A DNA stretch of 64,000 nucleotides, taken from Sorex araneus (taxonomy: Eukaryota > Chordata > Mammalia > Eulipotyphla > Soricidae). The position numbers and the translations under genes were made by a program. Under the pieces are notes generated by a model, which ran no database searches, was not told the DNA's origin, and saw only the letters and a program-made list of their open reading frames with translations. Shown here piece by piece: positions 54,066-64,000 of the stretch; position 1 is the stretch's first letter, and each line of letters starts with the position of its first letter. Location of the stretch: positions 369,897,386 through 369,961,385 of the forward strand of contig NC_073303.1 of assembly GCF_027595985.1 (NCBI RefSeq). The letters are read 5' to 3'.

Positions 54066-54554
54066 TTCCCCCACCGACCACCCCCCTAAGGTGCTGGTGT
54101 TCTGAAAGACTGTGTGGGCCCTTGAACTCCACATGCCAAATTAGTGTATGAAATTCCCAGTGAGTGTGACAGTGTTGCTTTATTCACAATGCAAGTGGGT
54201 GGCTTTAGGTCCCTCCTCCATGCCAGGACTCCCTTTAGCCCATAGAGGATGCACCCACCCTGTTCCCATCCTGCCCCCACACTTCCCAGGGTGCCATGTC
54301 ACTTGTCTTGGTCCTTCCCTGAGTGCCCTGGTGTCCACTTCTGTCCTTCCGGTCTGGGCCCTGTTGCTCTGGGGCCCATCACTGGGATGCCTCAGCCTGC
54401 CCTGCAGCGCTCTGTCCCCTTGGCTCTGTCCTTTGTGGTCGGGCGATGTTGGGAGGAAACTGCTGCTTTCCTGCTCTGGCACAGGTGAGGGGGGAAAGGG
54501 CAACTTACTTGCCCTGTGTTCCCCCTTTTTATATTTAAATTAATTAATTAATTA

Positions 54555-54745
54555 ATTTTCATGGAGTCACTGGGAGATACACAGTTATAAAGCTGTTCAT
54601 GATGGGGTTTCAGTCATCCAATGATCCAACACCCATCTCTCCACCAGTGTCCTATTTCCCACCACCAATGACCCCAGTTTCCCTCCCGCCATCCCTGTGC
54701 CTCAGCCTGTCTCCATGGCTCTATGACTCTATGCTCTATGATAAG
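54555..54745 (-). mobile_element. L1 3' end, antisense
   Basis: 'aaagctgttcatgatggggt', 'ccaacacccatctctccacc', 'accaccaatgaccccagttt' are the complement of the L1 3' UTR seen at 48.6 and 55.6 kb. Confidence 0.7.
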
Positions 54746-54751
54746 CACTTT

Positions 54752-54753
<2 letters not shown>

Positions 54754-54801
<48 letters not shown>

Positions 54802-54822
54802 GTCTCTCTCTCTCTCTCTCCT
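54754..54822. repeat. (TC)n microsatellite
   Basis: A near-pure TC tract. A TTAA tetranucleotide run lies separately at about 54534-54557. Confidence 0.97.
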
Positions 54823-55149
54823 TCTGGGTACTATGGTTTGCAACACAGATACTGAGAGGTTATCATGTTTGTTCCTTTACCTACTTTCAACACTGGATGT
54901 TCTTATCCAGAGTGATCATTCCCAAATATCTTTGCAATAGGGGTTCCTTCTCTATCCCAGCTGCCTTCTCTACCAGCACTCGCAGGCTTCCAACCATGAG
55001 TTCCCCCTTTCTGTGCTTACTCCTACCTCTTGGCTATTAGCACAATCTCTCTGACCAGTTAGCAGTTATGTATGTTAATGAGATGTAAAATGACTGATTA
55101 TCTTCACTAAATGACTGGCATCCCCCTTCCCCTCCACTGTAACACTGGG

Positions 55150-55300
55150 GGCCTTTGGGGCCACACTAACCCATGCTCAGAAGCTTCTAGAGCTACCCCA
55201 GCCCCCAACTATGCTGCTTAGCAGGCTATGTGATGGTGGGGACTGAACTGAGGTCTGTGCTCATCTATGTTCTAGCATGTACAAACTTCTGCAGCCGCCT
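55150..55300 (-). mobile_element. degenerate type A SINE
   Basis: 'tttggggccacactaaccca' at left; the head end is eroded. Confidence 0.4.
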
Positions 55301-55329
55301 CTCTCAAAACAAGAGTTAAAAAGAATTTG

Positions 55330-55710
55330 GTTATGGAGTAGGTCTGCCCCACAGCTTGGAAACTGGCCTCACATGCTGGGGGAAAAGGCAGCAGAGACAG
55401 AGAAGGGAACACCTAGTAGAGGATGTTGGGAGGACCCACTTGGGTTGAAAGCTGCGTACCAAAAGGAGACTATAGACCAAACATAATGGCCACTCAATAC
55501 CTCTGTTGCAAACTACAAGACCCAACAGGAGAGAGAACAGAAGGGAATGCCCTGCTGAAGAGGCAGGATGGTGGGGGGGGGAGGTTGGGATCATTGGTGG
55601 AGGAGAATGGGCACTGGTGGAGGGATGTAAACAAAATGCAAACATGAAAGTTCTTAAGTTTGTAACTGTACCCCATGGTGATTCACTAATAAAACATTTA
55701 AAATAAAATA
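55330..55710 (+). mobile_element. L1 3' UTR end
   Basis: G-rich tract, then 'gagaatgggcactggtggag' and 'ccatggtgattcactaataa', with a terminal (AAAAT)n tail. Confidence 0.65.
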
Positions 55711-55827
55711 AAATAAAAATTGTACACTAAAAATATTTAAAAAATTAAAGTTTTTAGAAACCAAAAAAAAAAGAAAAGAATTTGGTTATGGTTTTGGGTC
55801 AATCACCATAGAAAAACCTCATAACTT

Positions 55828-55893
55828 AATTACTACTTGTAATGAATTACTTCTTGTAATGAATTACTACTTGTAATGAATTACTACTTGTAG
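55828..55893. repeat. 17-bp tandem repeat, about 4 copies
   Basis: Unit 'aattactacttgtaatg' at 55828, 55845, 55862 and 55879, with one substitution in the second copy and decay in the last. Confidence 0.95.
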
Positions 55894-56099
55894 GGAATGG
55901 CATTCTGGTTGGTTTTGGCTCACTCTCTGGGCAGAGGGGCTGGGAAGTAGGTTAATCTGATCACACTTTAATCAAGAATCAGCTGGCAACTTTTCTCTAT
56001 GTAAATGTGTCAGTGCCTCTATGTACTACTAAAAAAAAAGACATTTGAAAAAAATTTTTTTTCAGTGATGATAAAAAAAATTGCCAAACCTAAAAGAAA

Positions 56100-58900
56100 T
56101 GTGTCTTAGTTAGCTGAGCTGGAGGGTCAATGCACTTAAGATAAAAATCTCAACTAGTAGAGACACCAACTTCACTAGGATAGCCTTGCTTTATTAGTGC
56201 TTTGGACTTTGTTGTCGAAGCACATGGCTGGACTTCTCATTGCTATATTGATATGAATAAATAGATGCAAACCCAAAACTCTTAGAAAGGATGAAGGACT
56301 TGCTGATGTACCAATGCTTGAACCAATAATCCTTTTCTTACACCTAGAAAGGTTGTGTAGTCGAAGCTCCTATTAGAACTCGGCATTGGATGCTGCTGTG
56401 AGTTCTGCATGTCAAACATGAGCCTTTCCCCAGAGAACTCTAATGGAGGTGAAAAAAGTAAGCAGTCACAGTCAACAGCCCATATGGGCCAACCCTCCCC
56501 GCTGAGAAACACAAAGTATGCCTCATGAGCTAAAAGCCATTGATGAGAAGTGTTGGCGGGATCGATCACATAAAGTTGGACCTGAATTGTGCAGAGAGGA
56601 GAAACTTCAGCTCCAATGATGGAATTTACATTTTTTTCACATAAAGGAACTCTGCTACTGAGGAGGGTTGTCCTTCCATATTATTCAAATGATAATTACA
56701 AAATGGAAGTCTTGAAAGCTCAAGTGTTTATTCATAATCTTGGCCGGATTCCACTTTGGAAGAGTGAGATAGGCTTAAACCACAGCCAGTTCAATTATTT
56801 AATTTCACTGTATTAAAGCTCAAGGTTGCCAAATGATCTCATTACCAAATTATATCCTAAGGTCATGCAGGGAAAATAAGCTATTCTATGCCAGACAAAG
56901 CACTCCCAAGGGCAATTCATAGCCAAAGATATTTTTGAAGTTGCAAAAGGGCCGTGTTTTTCATGGGAAAATTCCATTCGCCACCCCTGATATCTTGGCT
57001 AGTTCGCGTGGAGAGCCCAGTGCCTAAACGAGCCTCCAAAGCATTGGAGCCAAATAGTTATCATGGAAGTGCAACATGGGAATGACAACTGGTAGCACTC
57101 TAAAAAGCAATTTTGTAATGGATTTTTTTTTTGAGGCCACTTGAGTTTACAAAAAAAATCTTTCCAGAAAGCAGCAAATTTCAGTGTAATGATGAGGGCC
57201 TTTCCTGTTTTGTTATGATTATAGATTCACATGATTTTTAAGCACGCTGTACAGTGAGAGATGTAAAAGATGGGGAAATTTCAAGGAAAGACGTGAAAAG
57301 ACCAAAATGCTGAGGTTTCAGTCTTCACGATTTCGGATCTGTTTTTAAGATGGTGGGCCTTCGGAGAAGCAAAGGGTTCAGGTTCCCTATTAAAAGAGAA
57401 CATTTGCTACCCCCACAACAGGCAAGAAATACCCCCCTCCGAACAAAGTGGTTTTATTGTGCCAGTGAGGAATTCCAGAAACGGGATATTATAAAAGTCC
57501 CTAGGGAGTAGTTTGAGATCAGGGTAAATATATACCTCGGAGGGGGATGGAGACATCAATTTATTTAGGAATTGGCTCTCTTCAAAGACCCTGGAGTGTA
57601 AAGTATCATGTAAATGATCCGAGTGAACAATATGTCAATCTTCACATCTAAATGGAGGTGAGTATTATATGAAAGGCATCTAACCCTCTTTCAAAACCCC
57701 TTCTAAGTTTTCCTGGTGAAAAAGGCCAGCATTGTGCATTGATTGTCTAACTCAAGGGTATTACAACACAAATATATTTTAGAAGTGCCAACAGTGCTCT
57801 GAGTTTATTATCTTGTGTCTTATTGTTTGGCAATTTTATTAAGTTGCAGCGTGATAGAAAGAGTTCCCCCCTGAGGCCAGCGTCCTCAAGTCCTCTGAGC
57901 TAATCCTGGTTTTCCCACTCTCAGCTCTGTGGGTTTTCTTGGAGAGTGAAGAAGAGAGATTTGATTAAAGGGACATGAATCAATCAGATGACCCCAGTTC
58001 TATCCTCAAGCTTTGCCACCAGCTTGCTTTTTTTGTCATAAAGGAAGCCATTGACTTCCCTGTGTTTAGCCGACTTCTTTGGGAAGATGGTGACCTGGGC
58101 ACATCTAAAATCTTGCACAGCTCTGCACGGATCCTGTGATGTTATTCTATTACTGGCAATAGTTACTTATGCTTCAAGTTGCAACTTTGCTTCTCTGCCA
58201 GACCGTATAGGGTGGCATGGGGCTGGGGGAGGGGGTGCTAAAACAGAAACTTTTACAGGTCTTGAACCGAGACCTGGGGACAGAAGCTTAATTTTTCTAT
58301 TTTCATAATTGAAGGAATAATTCCTTCTTTACAAAGTTAACTGCAAAGATGAGAGATAATGAGTTACGATTTCTAGACCGTAATAGAAATCCAATGCATG
58401 GTGATGCATATTGATTTTTACCTCTAGGAATGATTTGATGCCAAGGTGTAACCTTAAGCTGATGGGAAAAATAAAACATGGCAAAGCTGTGCATTTTCAG
58501 GGGGATTGCAGTGGCCAGCACAATATAATGCTCTTTTGTAAGAGTGATGGCGATCAGGTATGAAACTTGAGGAAAGCTCAGGAATGGTATTGAATTATCG
58601 AATCTCGGATGTGGAGAGTGGGTGCTTTATGCTGGATGCACGAGCTTGGCTGGTTTACTTGTCTGTGCCAAGTCCGACCCACAAGGCAGCCCGTGTCAAC
58701 CCCAGGGGCTGGTGTGACCTTTAAGATGGAAATGATGGCCTGGGAGGAAATGGGCCTCAGGCAATGTGGGACACACACCTCTCGGGCCCAGAGATGTTGA
58801 TGGCAGGAGGGTCTGGCTGGGACTCATCACTGCAGTTTACTGTTCTCATGGAAGATTTTGTTCATGAATGGATGCAGGTGTCGGTGAGCACAAGCTCACA
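56100..58900. other. repeat-poor intergenic stretch
   Basis: About 2.8 kb with no SINE, L1 or simple repeat that I can identify, unlike everything around it. A minus-strand frame at 56282-56602 is open for over 100 codons. No gene recognised; conserved non-coding DNA is one explanation. Confidence 0.45.
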
Positions 58901-58927
58901 CTTAACTGTCTCACTGCTCTTCACTAT

Positions 58928-59107
58928 TTTTTTCTTTTTTTGCTTTTTTGGGTCACACCCAGCAATGCACAGGGGTTACTCCTGGCTCTGCACTCAGGAG
59001 TTACTCTTGGCGGTGCTTAGGGGACCATATGGGATGCTGGGAATCGAACTCGGGTCGGCTGGGTGCAAGGCAAATGCCCTACCCGCTGTGCTATCACTCC
59101 AGCCCCT
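58928..59107 (-). mobile_element. type A SINE with target-site duplication
   Basis: Flanks 'ctcttcactattttt' and 'ctcttgactattttt' differ at one base. Full length. Confidence 0.95.
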
Positions 59108-59164
59108 CTTGACTATTTTTGAAATATTTCTGTGACTATTGAAAGGCTTAAAAATAATATTAAA

Positions 59165-59325
59165 GAGTTTGGAGAGACAGTCCAACAGGTAGGGTGTTTG
59201 CCTTGCATGCAGTCAGCGTGGGTTCGATCCCCAGCACCACATATAGTCTCCAGAGCCCTGCCAGGAGTGATCCCTAAGCACAGAGCCACGAGTAAGCCTT
59301 GACCACTGCTGGGGATGGCTCAGCT
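59165..59325 (+). mobile_element. type A SINE subfamily variant
   Basis: 'gtttggagagacagtccaac' start, 'gggttcgatccccagcacca', 'ctgccaggagtgatccctaa'. The body differs from the young copies. Confidence 0.75.
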
Positions 59326-59364
59326 CTTTCCCCTACGCATATATTTGTATATGTATGTTATCAC

Positions 59365-59910
59365 GAATCACGAAATCCCACTGATCATTGATTTCTCCAG
59401 CAGGCTCAGTAACGTTTCCATTCATCCTATCCCTGAGATTTTAGAAGCCTCTCTCCACTCGGCCTTCCCTATGATGCTGCATTGGAGGCTCTTTCAGGGT
59501 CAGGGGAATGAGATCCAGCTTGTTACTGGCTTTATCATATGGCTACACCATGGGAAGCTTGCAAGGCTGTCCCATGTGGGCAGGAAACTCTCAGTAGCTT
59601 GCTAGTTTCTCCCAGAGGGAGAAGTGGGTTATAAGATATCGCGTGGCCGCTTTGTGGCCGCGCTTCTGGGAGCTTGCTTTTAAGTCTCTGGATGTTGGCT
59701 GTTGATGGGATTACACACACCTGGGTTCACCTTCATGCGTGAGGCTTGTCTGAATGTGTGGAGAGGAGCCTTGAGCATGGCTGTGGCTAGGTTCTGGGTG
59801 GTCTTTGGCTGCTGGGAGCTCTACTCGGGGTGGGAAGGGAAGCTGGAGCCCATCCCCTCTGAGGGGCCCCGGGGAAGACAGCCAGGCGTGCAGGCAAGAG
59901 ATTCTCTACC
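59365..59910 (-). mobile_element. type C composite repeat with internal deletion
   Basis: Keeps the 3' part ('cactgatcattgatttctcc'), the shared 'gcttgcaaggctgtcccatg' module and the 5' part ending 'aggcaagagattctctaccc'. Lacks about 130 bp present at 52000-52100, joined at a 'cacac' run. The GAT tail is almost gone. Confidence 0.88.
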
Positions 59911-59914
59911 CATA

Positions 59915-60165
59915 TACATATATATGTATATATATAATATACAATATATGTGTACATATATATACACACAAATATATATATTTATATAAGGATCCTTGTC
60001 AAAGGCCAGGTAGTAAAGGAAGTAAGGGACTTGTCTTGCTGTCCACCCAGGTTTGAATTCTGGTACCATACATGGTCCCCGAGCCCCACCAGGTGTTATT
60101 CCTGAGCACAGGGCTAGGAGTAGCTCCTGAGTAGTGCTAGATGTGTCCCCAACTCCTCTCCCCCC
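59915..60165 (+). mobile_element. AT microsatellite followed by degenerate type A SINE
   Basis: TA/CA run at about 59915-59985. From about 59995: 'cacccaggtttgaattctgg', 'ccccaccaggtgttattcct'. Confidence 0.6.
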
Positions 60166-60264
60166 CCAAATAAGAAACCGTGTCAAATGTATCAGCGCAG
60201 GAAATGGAAGATTATACCTGAGGTTGCTTTTCGGCTTCCAGTTTGCGACTCCCCACTCCTCCTC

Positions 60265-60400
60265 CCCCCACTTTATTTAAGCAGCGTGGCGTACAAAATT
60301 GCTCATGATGACTTGTTACAGGCATCCAGTATTCCAGCACCAACCCCACCACCGCCGTCACCTTCCCTCTACCCCTCCTCAAGCCCGCCCTCACAATTAG
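60265..60400 (-). mobile_element. possible L1 3' end, antisense
   Basis: 'aaaattgctcatgatgactt', 'agcaccaaccccaccaccgc' follow the pattern seen at 54.6 kb. Confidence 0.5.
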
Positions 60401-60917
60401 TTATTTTATACTGCTTATAACCGCTAAACAGCTAACAGATTGATCAAAGCGTATTTCTGTAAGGAGAGAATTTGTGAAATTGTTGTATCTCACCATGGGA
60501 ACATTTAAGTCTTTGCGGTTTTACTGAGCTGCTATTGCAAGTTAAGCCTTTTGTGTTCCCGTTACTGTTAGTCGGGATGGGTTGGCTTCGATGTCACGCC
60601 CCGCCCAATCTGGTGTGTTATTGCTGGGATGTCAGCGTTGCAGAGTTTGGAGATGTCCAGAAAATCCAGAAGTCAGCGGTCTGGCCTGAGCTTTGGAATC
60701 TTGGACAAGTGGCTAGTGCTATAGGAGCAAGGGGTGGGTGACCTGCTTGTGGCTGTGCCCGGGTTGGGGTGGCATGGGGGCAGAGAGAGGTTTCTTTGTT
60801 TGCTGGTCTGGGAGTCTTGGTAGCTCCCAACTGTGCTCAGGGATCTCTCTCGGCTGTGTGCTCTCTCCTGCCTTGGTTCTTGCTCAGTCCTTTCCCTTCA
60901 GTTTTATCACCCTTATG

Positions 60918-61165
60918 TCTGGAGCGATAGCACAGCGGGTAGGGCATTTGCCTTGCATGCGGCCGACCCGGGTTCAATTCCTCCATCCCTCTCGGAGAGC
61001 CGGGCAAGCTACCAAGAGTATCCCACCCACATGGCAGAGCCTGGCAAGCTTCCTGTGGCGTATTCAATATGCCAAAAACAGTAACAACAAGTCTCACAAT
61101 GGAGACATTACTGGTGCCCGCTTGAGCAAATCGATGAGCAACGGGATGACAGTGATACAGTGACA
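60918..61165 (+). mobile_element. type B SINE, complete, sense orientation
   Basis: Head 'ctggagcgatagcacagcgg' with A and B boxes is identical in type to the A family up to 'gggttcaattcc'. It then switches to 'ctctcggagagccgggcaag', 'tattcaatatgccaaaaaca' and the tail 'gatgagcaacgggatgacag' plus 'tgatacagtgacac'. Best copy for defining the family here. Confidence 0.96.
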
Positions 61166-61834
61166 CAGATTTGTCTTGCAACAAATCCCCTCTCATTTGC
61201 CTCGTGTAATAGCTTTTCTTGTTTGCAAGTGAAACCCCTTGAGGAATGTCAATTGCAACTGATTTGTTATCCAAACATAAACAGCAAGTTTCCAAGAAAA
61301 GCAGAATCCAATGACAAATAGCTTCCGAGGAGTAACTGCTATTAAGTGCATTACTTATGATAGCAGGACATTCCTTTGTTGTAAATTTTTTACACAAGCT
61401 CCTTTATAAATAAGGGAGGGAATCAAGTCACGTTAGGACACTTAGGAAGTTCACTTTTGCAGATCCAGATCTGGGATGGAATTAAAATTTTTCTAAATGT
61501 GCAATTTGGACAGAGAATGAGAATAGTGTAATTCAAAGGACTGAAGAGGGGAAAATGAAAAGCATTGGAATTCAGATACAAGTCCTCCTTTTGGGTTTTG
61601 GGTTACGTTTTTAATTATATTTTGGTTACTGATGTTACCCATCTGTGAATTTTAAAGGGTTTGTTCCATCACTGAATTAATTTTCTTAGCCCTGTCAATT
61701 GACTTGTTGATCAATTGACAGTTGTGAGTTGGTTTAATAAAATTTTTCGAGGGGTTGCCATTGTCTAGTCCTAAGTGTGGCAATTGCTCCCTCTTCTGGC
61801 GATTCCCAGAAACTACAGTTTTCTGCTCTCAATA

Positions 61835-62010
61835 GGGATTCAAGATAGTACAATGGGTAGCGCGCTTGCCTGGGCTGGATCCCCCGAGCTGCATATGGGC
61901 CCCTGAGTCTCCCAGGAGTGGTCTCTGATCCTTGAGCACAGAGCCAGGAGTAAGCCCATCCCACCCTAGAAGTTTCTCCCTCCCCTGACCCTCCCCACCC
62001 CCCACACAAC
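61835..62010 (+). mobile_element. degenerate type A SINE
   Basis: 'caagatagtacaatgggtag', 'agcacagagccaggagtaag', C-rich end. Confidence 0.65.
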
Positions 62011-62359
62011 CAAAAATACTTGTACTTAGCTCCAGAGGTAGCACTCTCAGATTCCGAACGTCCCCTGTGAATTACAGCCCTCCTGTTTGAAATGGGGGGG
62101 AAATGCTTCTCCACAGAACATGGTTAGTTGCTCGGCAGAAGAAAAGCATAAGGTAAATGTGTAATTTAAATATTTCTGGGGGGGTCACATTAAAGAATAA
62201 GAAATTTTTTATGTGATTTCTAATAAGAAAGACAAATGCAGAATCCATTTTAACAATCTATATCTCTATTTAGCCTGCGCCTCTCAAATATCATCACGGT
62301 GACACGCCAGCACTATGAACAATTAAGATGCTATTTTTCCATTCTTCTGGTGCACTCTT

Positions 62360-62547
62360 TTTTTTTTTTTTTTTTTTTTTTTTAGCTCTTTGGGTCATAC
62401 CTGGCGATGCTCAGGGGTTGCTCCTGGCTCTGCACTAAGGAATTACTCCTGGCGGTGCTCGGGGGACCATATGGGATGCTGGGATTCGAACCAGGGTCGA
62501 CTGCGTGCAAGGCAAAAGCCCTACCCGCTGTGCTATTGCTCCAGCCC
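62360..62547 (-). mobile_element. type A SINE with 13-bp target-site duplication
   Basis: Flanked by 'ctggtgcactctt' at 62347-62359 and 62548-62560. Long T run at the left. Confidence 0.97.
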
Positions 62548-62639
62548 CTGGTGCACTCTTAAAACAAACAAACAAACAAACAAAAAAGTCCTGTCCAGTT
62601 GTCTTTTGGGCCCACACCCAGCGGTGCTTGGAGGCTGCT

Positions 62640-63960
62640 ACAGCTTCCTTGGTGGGAGACACCCAGGCCCCCTGCATCTCTGCAGCCTGGGGTGCATTTG
62701 TTGCAGCTCTCCCCGTGCCCCCGTTTGCGGCCCCCAGGTCCTGGGACGGGGGGCGGGGGGCGGGGGTCTCCTCCTGCCCGCAGCGTTGGCCGTGGAGAGC
62801 CCGGGCTGGGAGCGCAGGTGGGTCTCAGGGTCTCCGAGCGGCAGCCTGGCGGCTCCTGCTTCCTCGGGGGTACGGGCTGGCCTGGCCCCTTCGCAGGGGT
62901 GACCGACCACTGGGGAGCACGGCCGGGGCGTGGGCGGCGGCGCCCGTCAGCTGGTCTCCCTCCCGGCTCCCCAGGGTCCCCAAAGCCTCCCTGGGTCTAA
63001 GGTGGGGGATGCGGGGACACACGCCGGGCCGCGGAGGCGGAGGGAAAAGTCAGTCCCCGCCGACCCCCGTGCCGGAGGGTGCAAGTGTCCGCTTGAGCCG
63101 GCCCCCGGGCGGGCAGCTGACCCGGGAAGGTGGGCAGAGCGCACCCCAGACCCGCGGGGTATTTAAAGCGGGAGAGGACCCGCATCCTGACACCCGCCAG
63201 TGACTGTCCCCCGGAGCAGGGCGTCTGGGCATGTCTTTCCTTTCTACTTTTTGCTGCCGTCGCTTCCCCTTCTTTCCCGGAGCCGTGCCCAGCCGTGCCC
63301 GGGGCTCTGGCTCTGCACTCTGGGGTCGCTCCCGGCAGGGCTGGGGGCACCTTAGGAGTCCAGGGACCGAACCTGGGTTAGCCCCTGCAAGGCCCGTGCC
63401 CTCCCCCCTGCACTATCTCTCCGGCTGTGGCCACTCCGGGTGGGCCGCGTGCTGCCCAGGAGAGGCACCTGCTGTGCCCGCCTTGCCCCCTTGTCACTGC
63501 ACCTTCGCTCTCCTTGCGCCCCCGGGTCACCTTCTGTAAGCGGGGATAGAGCTCCAGTAGTCTGGCTTGGGCACTGTCAGCCTGGGTCACCCTCACGGGT
63601 CACTCCGCAGGTCGAGGCCAGCGCCGCGTGTCCCATCCTCGCAGCCTCCTTTCCCGGGAGTGTTTCTGTCTCCCCGTGGGCCGGGCCGCTGTGTCTCCAT
63701 CCACCCTACCACTGCCCCGCACTACCCTGTGCCAGAGAAGGGTCACTCGCTCGCTTGCCTTTGGTCACTTGCTATTTCGGGTCACAGCTGCGTTGCTGGA
63801 GACCCTGCCCCAGCCTGGGGCCCGCCAAGCACAGCTCGGCCCGTTCTCGGACCTTCGCGCCCGCTCCCCTGTCCTCCCAGACTTGATTCATGCCTCGGTC
63901 GGGCATCTCTGGACGGGTGAGAGGACGCCGCCCCCCCTCCTCCCGGGTGTTGGGTCCTTT
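62640..63960. promoter_or_regulatory. CpG-rich block, no gene recognised
   Basis: GC-rich with many CpGs. Contains a TATA-like 'gggtatttaaagcggg' near 63160 and a consensus-like donor 'gcgcag|gtgggt' near 62815 on the plus strand. A SINE occupies about 63285-63425. Could be a promoter of a gene beyond the window; no coding exon is identifiable. Confidence 0.45.
63285..63425 (-). mobile_element. GC-shifted type A SINE
   Basis: 'gctctggctctgcactctgg', 'ccgaacctgggttagcccct', 'cactatctctccggc' are SINE blocks whose substitutions are mostly toward G/C. Confidence 0.75.
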
Positions 63961-64000
63961 CCCCACTGCACACACTCAGACACGCGGAGGTCGGGACCAC

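Noticed and set aside
43800..64000. SERPINB5, expected on the other side from human gene order
   Set aside because: No serpin motif or exon recognised; the human spacing is larger than the sequence available.

Overview
The window is mammalian nuclear DNA, most likely from a shrew (Soricidae, Eulipotyphla; Sorex is the best guess). The evidence is a large single-copy gene split by GT-AG introns, a CpG-island promoter, ancient mammalian repeats (MIR, L1/L2 fragments), and dozens of copies of a tRNA-derived SINE. That SINE opens 'ggggctggagcaatagcac', carries RNA polymerase III A and B boxes, and matches what I know as the shrew SOR family. Species-level assignment is inference.

The only protein gene I can support is VPS4B, on the minus strand. 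All eleven coding exons are present, from the ATG at 43372 to the stop at 14176. Their summed length is 1335 nt (444 codons plus stop), every junction is GT-AG, and all phases agree, so the gene looks intact. VPS4B is the AAA ATPase that disassembles ESCRT-III. A CpG island with ETS-like and NRF1-like motifs (about 43040-43790) covers exon 1 and the promoter. A probable AT-rich 3' UTR lies below 14176. In human, KDSR and SERPINB5 flank VPS4B; I see neither here.

Layout: 1-12.4 kb is intergenic (SINEs, two opposed L1 3' fragments, a palindrome at 5.6 kb, a GC-rich retroposon-like block at 10.5-11.3 kb). 12.4-43.4 kb is VPS4B with repeat-laden introns, including two LTR-like copies, a tandem 292-bp duplication, an 80-nt hairpin and a 745-bp TG minisatellite in intron 1. 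43.8-64 kb is intergenic (MIR, L1 3' ends, an RTE-clade LINE remnant, long composite repeats, a largely repeat-free stretch at 56.1-58.9 kb, and a second CpG-rich block at 62.6-64.0 kb with no recognised gene).

The most interesting structure is a network of retroposons. Type A is the ordinary A-tailed SINE. Type B has the same tRNA-like head joined to a different body and a non-poly(A) 3' end. Type C is a roughly 725-bp repeat without that head. B and C end in relatives of the last codons of an RTE-like LINE, and a truncated RTE copy with a target-site duplication is present at 50343-50760. The window therefore appears to show one promoter head coupled to two different tail systems, together with a plausible autonomous partner.
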